From: Chaenocephalus aceratus
Taxonomy: Eukaryota; Chordata; Actinopteri; Perciformes; Channichthyidae
Assembly (NCBI GenBank): GCA_023974075.1
Contig: CM043788.1
Coordinates: 30,493,054-30,557,053, forward strand
Length of the DNA: 64,000 nt
Reading direction: 5' to 3'
Positions 1 through 12,569 of this stretch are shown piece after piece. Each line of letters begins with the position of its first letter. Positions within the stretch are counted from its first letter, which is position 1. The notes beneath the pieces were generated by a model. The model was given only the letters and a program-made list of their open reading frames with translations. It did not search any database and was not told where the DNA came from. Both the position numbers and the translations under genes were made by a program.

Positions 1-120
1 AACCCTTTGTCAAAAATCAAAGTCAACTTTATTGTCAATCTTCTGTGTGTGAGCTACAGGCAAATTGTAGGTGTAAATGTAGGTATACAGAAATACCAAC
101 ATAATCAAACATAGAAACAC

Positions 121-2430
121 AGAATGGCTACAATTAAACATGGGGCTATTACAACGACCTGCATTGACCACATCTATACTAACAGGCCAGAGCACTGCAC
201 TAAAGTGTTGTCACTCACAGTTGGCTTTAGTGATCATAACCTAGTTGCTATAGTACGCAAGACCAAATATGGCTCCAAGATAAATGATAGAAGGTCTTAT
301 AAGGGGTTTAATCATGAACAATTTGTAGAGGAGGTAAAGAATGTGCAATGGTTTAATGTTTGCCATGAGGAAAACCCAGAAAAAGCACTGGGTGTATTTA
401 TGAAGTCTTTCATGGGGATTGCCGATCAGCATGTTCCAATGAGAAAATGGTCTGCCCGGTCAAAGTGTGCACCTTGGTTGAATGACGAGATGAGATGTTT
501 AATGGTCCAACGAGATGATGCTAAAAAAACTGCAGACAGAACAGGTTCTCTATGTGACAAACAACATTACTGTAAACTAAGAAACGCGGTAACCAAATTG
601 AATACATGTAGAATGAGGGAATCCTACATGCAGAAAATCAGTGATTCTAAGAATGATGGAAAGAAATTATGGAAAATAGTGAATAACATAATGGGAAGGA
701 AATCACACATGCATCCTTCCTTTATAGAAACCGAGGGTAAATTCATTACCAAGCCAGCAGATATTGCAAATCATTTTAATGATTATTTTAAAAATAAAGT
801 AGACAAGCTGAGGAATGCCATGGGTGCAGTTGAGGACACGGTGTCACAGCACATCATTAAAGATCGTATCATGAGGGAAAAGCAGTGCATGTTTGAATTC
901 CACAATGTTACAGAAGAATATGTTGAAAATATGCTTTTACAGCTGTCCGATGATAAATCTCCTGGGATTGACAACTTGGATGGTAAACTGCTCAAAATGA
1001 CGGCCAAATACATATCCAAGCCATTGAGTCACATTTTTAATGAAGGTTTAGAGCAAGGCCTGTGCCCCGAGATCTGGAAGGAAGCCAAGGTTATCCCATT
1101 ACCCAAGGACAAAAGAAAAACCTTTGCTGGTTCCAATAGTCGACCTATAAGTCCCCTCCCAGTGTTAAGTAAATTAATAGAAAAAAATAGTATACACCCA
1201 AATTCAATACTACTTTTCAAGTAACAATCTGACAACAAACTACCAACATACCTATAGAGATGGTCACTTTACAGCACTTGTACAAATGACCGACGACTGG
1301 TTAAAGAGCATGGATGATAGGAGGCTTGTAGGAGCTGTCATGTTAGACTTTAGCGCAGCTTTCGATGTAATCGATCCCAGTCTGCTACTGAACAAACTCA
1401 AATGCTATGGCTTTGGTTCTGTTGCTATGTGTTGGATGGAGAGCTACCTGACTAGGAGAAGGCAGCAAGTCTTTTTCAATGGGAGCTTTTCTGAAAGTAA
1501 GGTGTCGCAGTGTGGGGTCCCACAGGGGAGTTCGCTTGGGCATTTGTTATATTCAATATTCACAAATGACCTTCCTTACGTATTAAATAAGTCCAGTGTA
1601 ATAATGTATGCTGATGATTCTACAATGTACAGTCCAGCATCAACATGCAGTGAGTTAAACAATCTACTTAAAATAGAGATTAAAGGCATAGCAGACTGGG
1701 TCAACAATAACTAACTGGTACTCAACATTGCAAAAACAAAAGCAATGGTGTTCGGATCCAGACATATGTTAAGCAGCAATCCTCAATTAAGCCTGACACT
1801 GGCTGGTCAGCCAGTGGAACAGGTCAACGAGACTAAGTTGCTTGGCATTGTTCTTGATTCTGGTTTAAAGTGGACAAAGCAAATTGACAGTATCGTAACT
1901 AAAATGGGAAGGAGCATAGCTGTGAAGAGAAAATGTATGTAACACCAACCACTTTGAAACAAGTCATCCAGTCTCTGGTTTTGTCACATCTTGAGTACTG
2001 TCCGGTCATATGGTCATCAGCAGCAAAAACACAGAAATTACACAGAAATTATAAATAGCTAAAAACAAGGCTGCCAGAGTAGCTCTCCACTGTTCGAAGC
2101 GCACTCATATTGGAGTTATGCATAGAAATCTATCATGGCTTCCGGTTGAGAAACGTCTGTAATCTCGTGTAAAAAAACACTATATTTTTATGATCAAATA
2201 GTTTACACAAGAGACGAGCATGACCATAAGACTAGACAAGGTACATCAGGCCATCTACTGGCACCTAAACCCATGACAAATCTTCTGAAATCTTCTGTGA
2301 CTTATAGAGCTATAATGGAATGGAACTCATTGCCAAACTACCTTGCTGAAATAGAGTCCAGAGCCTATTTCAAGAAGAGATTGAAGGGCCATCTACTAAT
2401 GACCATGTACCCTTGTGAACTGTGAACCCT
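121..2430 (+). pseudogene. Decayed non-LTR retrotransposon (LINE), endonuclease end plus reverse transcriptase
   Basis: A long open stretch (124-1224) begins in the C-terminal part of an APE-type endonuclease: an SDHN motif sits near 229-240. It runs into the start of a reverse transcriptase, with ending SPLPVLSKLIEK. After a frame break the RT palm follows (1286-1714) with LDFSAAFDVID, the GVPQGS motif and the catalytic YADD near 1607-1618. The thumb follows in another frame at 1745-1942. From 1943 to about 2420 only scattered fragments remain, such as a degenerate WNSLP-type C-terminus, broken by several stops. The order EN-RT-thumb on one strand is that of Jockey/CR1/L2-group LINEs; I cannot fix the clade. 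It is 5' truncated or starts left of the window. It lies inside an rnf13 intron, opposite to the gene's transcription. Confidence 0.85.
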
Positions 2431-2559
2431 AATTGAATTATATCTCCTGCTTTTTACTGGTGGGTGTCTTGTGCACTCATCCTTGGCTGAGATTGATATT
2501 GAAAGTGGATGAGATTGTTGATGATGTTGTTAATGTTGTTAATGATGTCAGGACTTATG

Positions 2560-2960
2560 TCTTGAATGTTCAAATCAAATCAATCAGGTTTTATTTATAT
2601 AGCACATTTTTAAAACGATTTTTGGTCGAGCCAAAGTGCTGTACATATAATAATTACCTTACAGTACAGTAAATACAACAGCACAATTTGTGCAGAATAT
2701 CAGTATGAGAATACGACACCCTCTGACCTTAGGCCCTCACATCGTACAAGGAAAAACTTCCGGAGAAAACCCACAGTTTAAAGGGAAAAATGGGAGACAC
2801 CTCAGGGAGAGCAAAAGAGGAGGGATCCCTCTCCCAGGACGGACAGACGTGCAATAGATGCCGTGTGTAAATCGAAGAGATACTACATTTTACAGCATAT
2901 AGACCGAATGTTAGGAAATTCATGTGTCTATAATAATAAGATGAATCCACGGAGATGTCA
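2560..2960 (-). mobile_element. Dispersed teleost LINE/SINE-type repeat, reverse orientation, nested in the first LINE
   Basis: Positions 2567-2672 are the reverse complement of the 3' tail also seen forward at 8816-8890 (shared AGCACTTTGGCTCGA core and a TTTATTTATAGAGCAC-type end). The following 2730-2900 block resembles a common teleost repeat body. The sequence on both sides reads as a continuous LINE 3' region that ends at about 3123. This suggests the reverse-oriented repeat inserted into the tail of the LINE at 121-2430; that nesting is inferred. Confidence 0.6.
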
Positions 2961-3123
2961 ACAATCCTGTGGAAGCCATCAGGGAAGCAGCATGACGAGA
3001 CCCAGGCAGGACCGCAGAGAATGTTGTTGTATTGTTGTATTATTGCTGTATTGTTTTAAGTGACTGACCCAAGGAAGAGTAGCTTTTGTCAAGAGCAAAA
3101 GCTAATGGGGATCCTAAATAAAC
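2961..3123 (+). mobile_element. LINE 3' tail
   Basis: Positions 3064-3123 read GACCCAAGGAAGAGTAGC, then AGCTAATGGGGATCCTAAAT. This is a recurrent 3' end of teleost non-LTR elements. A small hairpin (GCTTTTGTC/GAGCAAAAGC type) precedes it. It most likely ends the LINE that starts at 121. Confidence 0.6.
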
Positions 3124-6040
3124 ATAAAAACATAGACACATACTGTATATATAAATTACCACATTAAGAGGAATACAAAATAAAAATAAAAGGTACAGCA
3201 GTCAATATATACAAAAATAACAGTCACTTGCACAGTGTGCAAAATAGTATTGTGTTCTGTAAGATGTATCTCTGCAAAATGTCTTTTTACCAAAAGAAAA
3301 AGTAAATAGTTATTCTACGTCACTTCATTTCAGATGGAAATACTGCATGTTATGGCAGAAGCAGAACATTGCGAACTTTCATGCTTTAAAAACACTTCCT
3401 TTTTTCATAAATTTCAATTCCCGTATACAGATTACAAGTGTGTTGTATCAGAATTTTGGAAGGGAAGAACAACTTTGTGAACAAAGACGAGGACTGATTC
3501 TCCCTGCTGTTCATTCACTTTTTAAGATTAAAGTCTAGATTTGTAATCAGTGATTTTAAGTCCACTGTTTGACGTTACCTTATTCATAAAAAATTAATAT
3601 TAGTCAGCAGTATTCATTTAGATATTGACAGGGGCATACCGTGTCAAAACTAAAAGAGTGTAAAGTTTCAACGTTTTTCATGCTACATTTAAAGCCAAAT
3701 TGATCGCTAAAATTAAACTACTACACTACATTCACTTCAGATATTCAAGCACTGCTGATCTGTTTCACACTGAGACTGTACACAGACTGGTAGGGGCCTT
3801 GCTCTAAGACTCGAGGCAACTGTAAACAGCCACTGTTTTCTAAATGGAAACAGGGAGGGCTCTGTTTGAAGCCACGCTCCCTGTGGGAAATCCTTCAAGG
3901 GTAAACACTAACAGGCTTGTGATGCCAGATGTTTCTCCGGGCATTATACTGATGCAATACTGCAAGGATAGTGCCTCTGAAGGGAGTTTAACCCATTATA
4001 ATAAAAGAGAATGCCAAATGTGTTCACTGTACAGTGCGAGTAAACAGCATACATACATTAAGTATTGACAAATTACTGAGTTGGAGAAATTGCCAGATGT
4101 ACTTACATCCTGTAGTCTGCATGCTATGTAAATATCATTTTTAAAAGGTTGTTCCTCTTTCCTTGTTGCATTATGCATTTAGGAGCTTATTGTACAAATG
4201 GTTGGTAGAGAAGAAATAAATTAAATATGTGTTCCTGTCATTTAATACAACTCACACAGCAGCTGATGCAAATAGTGCCAGTAAATTAAAAAGGAGGCTG
4301 TGGCTGGGAGAAGAGAGAGATCTAAATGGCATAAGACAAAGAGTAAGTGCACAGCAAACTATCTAGACATATCTGCAGGGTATGCATGATGAGAAGGTGG
4401 AGTTTTTTTATGAATCTGTTGAAACAGTGCCCAGAAAGTGTCAATACTGTTTGACAAACACAGCAAGTCTTCAGCTAGTCCAGAAGAAGATGGAGAATTA
4501 TTCTCTACTCCTTCTTTACCTGAGATAATGTGTGTTCTCACATTACAATTTTGCTGAGTGCAGCTGTAAATAACATCTGAAGACAACTCACTGCCCTGAG
4601 AGACACAGACATGGGCAGGACAGAGGAAGGGAACTTTAAAATGGAAGGATTGAGTTTAGCCTCCGGGGAATAGGGCACCATGTCTGCATGACACACAGCC
4701 TCTCTGCCCCGGCTAGACAGCAGAGGTGAAAAATAAACTGCAGTGATCAGATTAGGATTTAGGACATGGAGCGGATGACCTGGAGACCAAGTGGTTTCTC
4801 AGATTTTATAACACAAAATATTACATAAGACACATAGAGAGCAATATGACCGTATGCCATAATCCCTGCTGTTTGCCTGGTGACACGGCACTAAAACTAG
4901 GGTGTGGTGTCAACACCCTACAGTAGGGATGTGACACAATTTATATTTCTGGTTTGTCTAGCTTTAATGATGCTAAATTAATAAATGAGTTTGTTCATTC
5001 TTCAAACCTCAACTAACTGTTGACGTGTAAACTAGCCATGATCCCTTAGTAAATATTGGTTATATCAAACTATAATACATTATACTGTCAGACTATTTTT
5101 CTAAATAGAAAATAAGAACACTCTTATCCACCTGTAGCATCTTCAAACTCTTTATTGTCAGACTGAAGTCACCAATAATTTCAACCAGAGCCTTGATTCC
5201 TAAAATATACCATGGGATCACAACTCGTGTCACGATGCCAAAGTTATGCTGTGGGAAAGCTATAATGGATTAATAACGCTAAACATAGTATCCTCCTTAA
5301 GTTCAGATAAGGGGCAGTAAATGAATAAGAGTGTGCAGACATACGCTACGTAGCTTGAACGCATACACAAACACAAAACAAGACGTTCAGTGTTTTGCCA
5401 TCAGTTTGCTTCTGTGCCCTAACAAGTGTTTGAACAACAACCACTGGGCTCTTGACAGTGGGAAACTTCACAATGACCGGCTTAGATGGCAGACATGAAT
5501 CATCGCTAGTGTTTGTAAGCTTTGTGGATCCAGCAATGTGCAACGGGTTGCTGGGTGGGGGGGGTTCGCAAACAGAGAACTCACAACAACACACATGTAT
5601 TACAATGCTCAACGCAGAGAAGTAATGTTTGGGAACAGTTTCATATAACATTATTAAACCTAGAGCTTAATTTAGGCCCTTACACCAGTCATTTGAATAT
5701 TTCTTGCCATAGTCCTACAGTGTGTGATCTTCAATTTGAAGTGATGCTGGAGGCAGCAATACATATTGTAAATTGAAGATGAAGATAAACATTAATTACA
5801 AAAATCTTTAAAACACATGTTTGCATTTATATTGTGCATTTACATTTGTTTGCTTTAATCATAATAAAAGTTAGGCTTTTTTTGTTCACTTCCTGGTACA
5901 TGTATAATCTTTTCAAGACAGATAGAAAGTCCGGACCATCTTTCTGTTTAATGTTATCGTGCTTTAGTTGTAATTCAGTGGGAAAATAACTGAAAAAATG
6001 AAATCAGTGATTATATAAACCTTGGACTTGCCTTTAAGCC
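3124..6040. other. rnf13 intron, no recognised gene
   Basis: Mostly AT-rich intronic sequence. The open reading frames here are short and unlike any known protein. I searched the minus strand for the next rnf13 exon (after ...PSDGLK) and did not find it. Confidence 0.6.
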
Positions 6041-6945
6041 TTAAAGGTGACCTATCATGAAAAATGCACTTTTGTACGTCTTTTATACATGAATATGTTT
6101 CCCCGGTGTTCCAGGGAACTCACCAAGTGTCAGAAAATATAACCCTCTCTCTTTTCCTCCATACCCAAATCTTTTAAAAACGGGGCTACAACAAGCGGAT
6201 ACAGATTCCATCCGAGCTGACGTCAGCCCGGAATAGTATTGTTCACACGAGACCGATCGAAAGCGCTGGAGACGCTGTAGTACATATGCCAGGCCTGTGA
6301 GTGGCGCTTTAGTCCTGCCACAAAAGCAGCGAAGAAGACTTCCCGAGCATGGTTGCCATGGTTGCCCTTCTGTTTATTCTCCGCTGTGGACGCGCTGGCT
6401 CTTTTTCTCCCTCCCCGAGGCAAGCGTTTGCTCCTGCTGTAATTCTCTCCGGTTAGTCCACCAGCAGATCACAAACACCCACCTCTCCGCCTCTTCCAAG
6501 GGACGAGGGAACCGTGCAGCAGAGTTTCAGTTAGATTTTTTTCCGCCGGTCAACATGTCCGTTAAAGTTGAAATCTTCCGGACAAAATTAGAAAAGTGAC
6601 GGTCAAAGGTCTTCTTTGTTATTTATTGAGATTTAAAACAAATGAATAACGACTCTATAAAATAAAACACGGAGGACGGAGCCTCTCTTTTCCTCCCCCT
6701 CTTCTGAGATTCCAGCAGCTGATCTCCCTCTCCTGCAGGGGGGCGTGGTCAGCTGCAGCTCATTTGCATTAAAGCTATGTCACAGAATCAGCCCTTGCAA
6801 AAACAGGGCTGGAAAGAGCGAAATGAGGCATGACTAAAATGCATGATCTGTTTGGTATTTTGAAAAAAAAACTTCACAGACATGTTTTATATAGGTATGG
6901 CCCTACAATATATTGTTCAAATATAGCATGATAGGTCCACTTTAA
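6041..6945. mobile_element. TTAA-flanked MITE (piggyBac-like)
   Basis: The left end, TTAAAGGTGACCTATCATGA (6041-6060), is matched in reverse by GCATGATAGGTCCACTTTAA at 6926-6945. Both ends carry TTAA, the target duplication of piggyBac-type elements. It is about 0.9 kb with no transposase, so non-autonomous. An internal GC-rich part (about 6230-6600) recurs in reverse orientation at about 63.68-63.96 kb. It sits 48 bp beyond the donor of the rnf13 exon at 6993-7073. Confidence 0.8.
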
Positions 6946-6992
6946 AGCAAACTATCAAACTATTTGATCAGACAAACACCTCCAGCACTCAC

Positions 6993-7073
6993 CTTCAGTC
7001 CATCGCTGGGTAGCCGATAACCAAACCGTGCAGGCAGGTCATCAAAGTTATCAGTCTTGTTGTCAAATGAGTA
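6993..7073 (-). CDS. rnf13: rnf13 coding exon 2, start of PA domain
   Basis: Read on the minus strand this exon is 81 bp, exactly 27 codons in phase 0. It encodes YSFDNKTDNFDDLPARFGY then RLPSDGLK. This matches the region after the signal peptide of vertebrate RNF13, where FDDLPARFGYRLP is a hallmark. RNF13 is a membrane-anchored RING-type E3 ubiquitin ligase of endosomes and lysosomes, with a luminal protease-associated (PA) domain. The acceptor is CTTGCAG just above 7073 and the donor is GTGAG just below 6993. The remaining PA, transmembrane and RING exons are not in the window and must lie left of base 1. Confidence 0.92.
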
Positions 7074-7297
7074 CTGCAAGATGAAAAGATGAGGTTTGAT
7101 TACTATGATTCAAGGTATTTCATGGAAGTTGATGCATTGTCAACTTCACTAAATGACTTAAAGACACAAAACCTAGACGTGAAATACCTAAAGCACCATG
7201 TTAATGCTGATCCGGATAGGCGGTGTGTTCCTAATGCATACCATTGTTATATTATTGTTGTATGTTTCTTGTCCTACATGTACTAAGAATCACTCAC

Positions 7298-7411
7298 AGC
7301 AGCGATGTCGGCCCCCACGGGCAGCAGGTTGAGGAAGGCGAAGAGCTGAACAGTGAAGATGGTGTAAATCTGCGTGGCCGACAGCATCAGCATTCCCAGA
7401 GACAGCAGCAT
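7298..7411 (-). CDS. rnf13: rnf13 first coding exon, signal peptide
   Basis: On the minus strand the ATG at 7411 opens 38 codons ending in LPVGADIAA, then the donor GTGAGT. The sequence MLLSLGMLMLSATQIYTIFT is the conserved, hydrophobic RNF13 N-terminus that targets the protein to the secretory pathway. The start fits: an A at -3 (CCAAG-ATG) and a length matching the family start. An upstream ATG at 7419 is out of frame and would make a short overlapping uORF. The 5'UTR part probably extends to about 7552, where TCTTTTCCAG provides a good acceptor on the minus strand. The exon joins in phase 0 to 6993-7073. Confidence 0.93.
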
Positions 7412-8584
7412 CTTGGCATCACGTTACAACCCCCAGCTGCTGTGCCACTCACTCATAAACATACACAACCATAAACACACACACACACAAATGACCACAC
7501 ACACTGGCTTGCAGTGGAAGCGCTTTCCGCCGTCTGTTGTCCTTACACCTGGAAAAGACACCAAGGTTACGCCTTAACTTGCATACACTGATGAAGTAGT
7601 ATTGATTAATTCAAATACAGACATTTAAATGTAATACTGGAGTGCTGTTTTTTTAGTTGTCCTAATGCCAAAAGTGGTGTTTAATGCTATGTTGAAATGT
7701 TAAATGGTGCCAGTGGTTGAAGCAGTGCACTGTCCAAGCCTCAGTCTATTCTAATCCTGCATCTGGTTTTTCGATTATCCCACTCCACATGTGTCTGTCT
7801 CTCGGGGTTGCTGCGTTGTTGAATTTATTGGAATTTCAGCTTTCAGAGCCCATGGATCATCTATATTTCAATACTGAATTAAATCTTCAACAACATTGAC
7901 AAAGCAGAGCTGATATTCTTTACAGCTGAAAATCATTTTGTGTCAATAATGCCCCTTCCCACTCTTTATTTTCACAGTTCATATATGATAAATGATACAG
8001 ACAACCTGAGAAGTGCTGTAAAGCTGGCTGTGTGGATATACACCAGGTATTCTGGAGCATCTGTTTCTTTTTGTAGTACTTGTTCATTTTAAGATGTAAA
8101 AGCAGGAAGAAGCAAGTGGAGAGTAGAGGCTAGGGCTGCATGATACTGGAAGAAATGGACATTGTGGTTTGATAATACAGGAATTTTCACCAGAAGAAGT
8201 TAGTTTTAATCCTACTTCCACACAACTGAACTTAAGTTTCTCTTTGCAACCAAGTATATTAATAAGTTCATGTACAGAAGTTAGCTTCAGGCCTGACATC
8301 CCAGCATAAGGGGTATGAGTTCACACAGCGGAGGGCATCATGTGACTGGGTCAGGAGAAACCAACCACCAGACTTTAAACCACTAAGCTGTGTGATCAAG
8401 CTGCAAAGTGAAGTAAGGTTTGAGGATTACCTGTTTTGTTTTGTACAATTTGAGGAAAACATGGCAGTTTTTCTAATTATTGCATCATGTGTGCAATGTT
8501 ACCATTTGTCAAGGTTATATAAAGTGGCCTCTCACAACTGTACTGTAGCAGTAGTGCTTTGAATAAATAGGATAGAGCTTTAGT

Positions 8585-8895
8585 AGCACCTTTATAGCAG
8601 TCGCTGGCCCCAGGCTCTGAAAGAGTCTGCCCCTCCATGTGAGGTCGGCCCAGACCCTAGGGTTCTTTAAATCCTCACTGAAGACTCACTTCTTCTTTCT
8701 CTCTGGCCCTCTAGTCAGAGCTGAGTACGACTCCTGACATTTCCCTGTGTTTTGTTTTTATATTTGCTGTTGTAAATGATTGTCTTTTGTTGTTATTGAA
8801 GTAAAGTGTTTTTATTACATGTACAGCACTTTGGCTCGACAACAAATTGTTTTTAAATGTGCTCTATAAATAAAACCTGATTTGATTTATAGACA
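8585..8895 (+). mobile_element. 5'-truncated LINE 3' end
   Basis: Starts with the last residues of a LINE ORF2 in the typical form LPLHVRSAQTL...FFKSSLKTHFF, then a short 3'UTR and the tail TACAGCACTTTGGCTCGA followed by CTCTATAAATAAAACCTG. The tail is repeated in reverse at 2567-2672. The C-terminus resembles Rex1/L2-type teleost LINEs. Confidence 0.7.
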
Positions 8896-9424
8896 ACATG
8901 TTTCAGCATCACTAAATAGCTGTAAGTCAAATGTGGAAACATGCCTCATTTTGTCATAACATGTTCATAAACATTTCAAAGGTTACCGCAGAGATCCTGA
9001 TTTGCATGTTGTTGCCTCTAACTAAACCAGTGTTTGCATGTATTCTAGTAATAAGCAGGTGGAAATTAACAATACCCATTGCAAAACTATTAATTATATT
9101 AATTTGAAAGGAAAGTCACATTTTAGGGTGAACATGTAGTACTATATATTTTTCAACCAAAAATCTGCTAAAACAATCATTTCTAGATAAATAATGCCAC
9201 CTGCTTTATCTCTACATAATTCACTTTTAAAAAGTTCAATTTTAAGTCTTAATCACATCAGAGTAAAAAGGGAGTGAGGCTTCAAAATGTCACATTCCTC
9301 TCCTCCCATCTTACTAATGCTGCTGCTGTCCTTTCTGATGGTCTCCATACTCTATAATTAGCACGGCAAAGCCTGATATGTTCAATAGGATTAATAAAAT
9401 AGTAAGACATAACCAGCCTTCATA

Positions 9425-9580
9425 GTCAACTTTTATTTATATTGTATAATTGCTTATTTTCTACTCTTTTTTATTTCTAATCATGTGCAATACTTTGTTT
9501 TACATGCCGCTGCAACAAAACAATTTTGCCAATTGGGTGCCAATAAAGTATATCATTTCTTATTCTTGTTAACACCTCTC
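9425..9580 (+). mobile_element. LINE 3' tail fragment
   Basis: CTGCAACAAAACAATTTTGCC followed by a CAATAAAGTAT-type end is a recurring 3' end of teleost LINEs. No coding part is left. Confidence 0.45.
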
Positions 9581-10602
9581 CAATCGAAGGTGCCAAAAAC
9601 TAAATGCAAAATGATAACATCAAAATTCACAATATCCAAAATGTAACTCCTGATCTTGATCATTAAGAGAAAAACTATTGAGGATTATTCTGTCATTTTT
9701 GACAGAATAAAACTACAAACAACTTAGGTAGCCTACTTATTATTTTGATGCAAATCAAATGGGAATTAAATATAACCATAACACATGCCTGCTAACTGAA
9801 ATGAAATATAACAAGGAGAGCTGAAACTGAAATGTCACTTTTCTTCTTTTTCTAACAGTATACCATACCCCCAGAGCCCAAACCCTTATGTTTAACTGCA
9901 CTATGTATTCGTGTCATAGTGTACAACATGTCACACACATGTTTGCGAAAGGCAGATGTTGATTTCGTAGATGACCAGCTTGGTGTCACTCAAATGTGTT
10001 GTCAACTTTAACAGTAGCTTACATATGTGACTACATTCCAATGAAACACATTATTATGGGATGCACAAACTCTGATGCACGACAGTCAGAGACATTACAC
10101 CAAACCTGGCTTAGACAAAAGAGGGTCCTCTTAACACAACACCCAAGGGGAAGTGAAAGCAACATGTCAGGTGTGCACAGATGACTAAACATGAAGTGAC
10201 AGAAGTCCGATTTTATTGAGAAAAACACTATAAAAAGGTAAAAGTGCGACAGCTGCATTTACAAACAAGAGTGATTAAAGAATAAAAAAGTTAATGACGA
10301 TCATACAGTTGACAACAATCACCAGACTTCAGAAAATGGTGTTAAACGTTCAAACCCTAAATCTCCCGTGACTGCCGTTTGGTAACGGTGTCCACTTCAA
10401 ACTGCTTTTATATAAATTTCATGTGTAGCGTTAGTGTCAGTCATTTTCAGATAGCTACAGTTGTTTATAGTATTGTTATACACCTTAATAAAGATGTGGA
10501 CAGCCTTAAAGACGTGCATCTAGCTATAAAAACAGAGCGTCCTGTACCCATGTTAGCATAGCGCTAACACAGGAAGCTAGCTGGCTTGTCGTGGGTGTTT
10601 AC

Positions 10603-10885
10603 CTTTATTTCTGCCTGGAGGTTTATCTCGTCCAGGAATTTAGCTGCTGGTGGGGACATCACTCTCCTTTACTGTAAGTCGTGTCAAGGCATATGCACAA
10701 CAACGAAGATTTTGGATGGACTTCATGGACGGCGTGCCAACAAATATGAACATAAACGTAACAGTTTAATCTCCTCCGCTAGCTTCACATCCACCGCTTC
10801 ATAATCAGGTTCTGATTGGACGAACCATCTGTCAATCATTCAATTCCGGAAGTGACTCCAGACGTAAACATATCCACGTGACAGC
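10603..10885 (-). promoter_or_regulatory. rnf13: rnf13 promoter and probable non-coding first exon
   Basis: On the minus strand a donor AAAG-GTAAAC lies at 10602, so a 5'UTR exon can run from about 10810 down to 10603. Upstream (higher coordinates) are an inverted CCAAT box (ATTGG at 10815-10819), an ETS-type site CCGGAAGT at 10846-10853, and a CACGTG E-box at 10875-10880. Such a cluster is usual for a housekeeping promoter. The CCACGTGAC form resembles CLEAR-type sites bound by TFEB/MITF, which would suit a lysosomal ligase. The start site is inferred. Confidence 0.55.
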
Positions 10886-12569
10886 ACCATGGGACCATGG
10901 GACAGGCAGCACACAACCACTACTGCCTTTTACAGTGAACTGCCTGAAACAGCAGCCGCCAGCTTGTATTTACAGCTTTATTAAAGCTACATCATTACAT
11001 TAGGAGATGACCTGGCAACTGAATGGAACATTTGAAGACATAATGTATTTCAAATAGAGAAAGGTATTCCTTTCCTTGGCACCCTCCCTCCTCAAAATAC
11101 ATCGTCAGTGTCAGTTTTTAATCTCTAGCACCCTCTTTAGTTAATGACATGCACCTTCTCTTTGGTGGATAATTTTGTATTGGATATAAAATAAGACTGA
11201 GATCATATAGATTGAGAGACTTTAATGTCTTCCTTCAATTAACAGTACACTACATAGAAATAAATACCAACATGAAACAAAATGTATTTTCAGCATAAAA
11301 CAGTATTTAAAAAAGTTTTGGAGAACTATTAAAAAAATTGCCTTAAATACATCCTAAAAAATTTAAAAACATAACTTTCAAAGTTTAATTTTAAATGCAT
11401 TGTGCTTAAAATGATTGAGTAAAGAATTATGCAAGATTTATCTAAGTTTTATTTGTGTCCTGATTGACTTCAAAACATCAAAAGTTACAGATTTTGATCA
11501 TTGAGAAACCTTGAGAAACCTTGAGAAACACCGAAAACATCGTCACTGTTTGCTCCAAGCCCGGATTAAACACAAAAAGGATGTGCACAGCTTCAGATTT
11601 TAAAAGGTCAAATGCAAATTAGCAGTCCCCTGTAAAACTATCAAAGAACATTTCAAGTTACTGTAACGACCCTCCATTCCAATGTGAAAACAGTGGTGTA
11701 AAAGGGAGAGTGCAGGGCTGACGTCAAACCGCTGGGTTTGAACTTTTTTTCAACTGTGTTGACACATTAAACCATTTTCATTTGTTCATATTGTAAATTG
11801 TGTTAGAATTGAAAATTCAGTACATAACTTATTATTGAGAATCATAATCTTGTTTATTATAGGTTTTCACTAACAGTACAATTTGCTTTGGTGTCTTGAT
11901 GCATTTATGGTTTATTGCACGAATCAAGAAAATTACTACAACAATGTAAATATGCTCTAATTATATGTTAAGTACTTTATTTGAGTCCGTCAGATATGCT
12001 GATGTACAACATTTCCTGTCTGGCTGTGTAATGTCTACTTTAATAAAGTAAGTCCATACCTACATCTGAACTTTGTGACTTTGAGCCTAGGCATTTGTTA
12101 TGAGGTATAATTGCTGTTGTATAAACAGCAGCAGTTCATGTGAGCAGATGACATTAGACTACTTTAAACTTCAGTTTTGTGACTCAATAGTGTGCAACAC
12201 AGTATGAGATGTAAAGCATCTCTTCTTCAAGTACTCAATATACATTAACGGCCTGTATCATTTTGAATGTTTGTTATGTTCCTGTCATTATAAAGTCATT
12301 TAAGACTTTTGACAAAGACCTGGCTCAAAGATTTCAAATTCCATACAATGGCATTTAGGATGCACAACTATTTAATGATTTATATGTCAAAGCATTGTCT
12401 TGTGATCACTTGTTATGTCCTAATCTTCACAGTAGCTACCCCCAAACCCACCCAACTCCTAACCCCCTCCCTACAGTGACTTTTGCTCTCACAAACTCAC
12501 CGCACACACTCCTCGGGCCAGCCAGACTCCACAGAGGAGCCAAGCAGACGGAGGAAGGATGTCCTGACC
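10886..12569. other. Intergenic space between divergent rnf13 and ankub1
   Basis: AT-rich and without recognised genes or clear repeats. It must hold the ankub1 promoter and 5'UTR, but I see no distinctive promoter motif. Confidence 0.55.

Larger units (their letters stand above)
7553..10602. other. rnf13 first intron
   Basis: Between the non-coding first exon (donor at 10602) and the 5'UTR acceptor near 7552. It contains two LINE 3' fragments (8585-8895, 9425-9580), listed separately, and otherwise no recognised gene or RNA. Confidence 0.6.

Noticed and set aside
5346..5651. The next rnf13 exon on the minus strand
   Set aside because: The translation does not resemble the PA domain and lacks suitable splice borders in frame.
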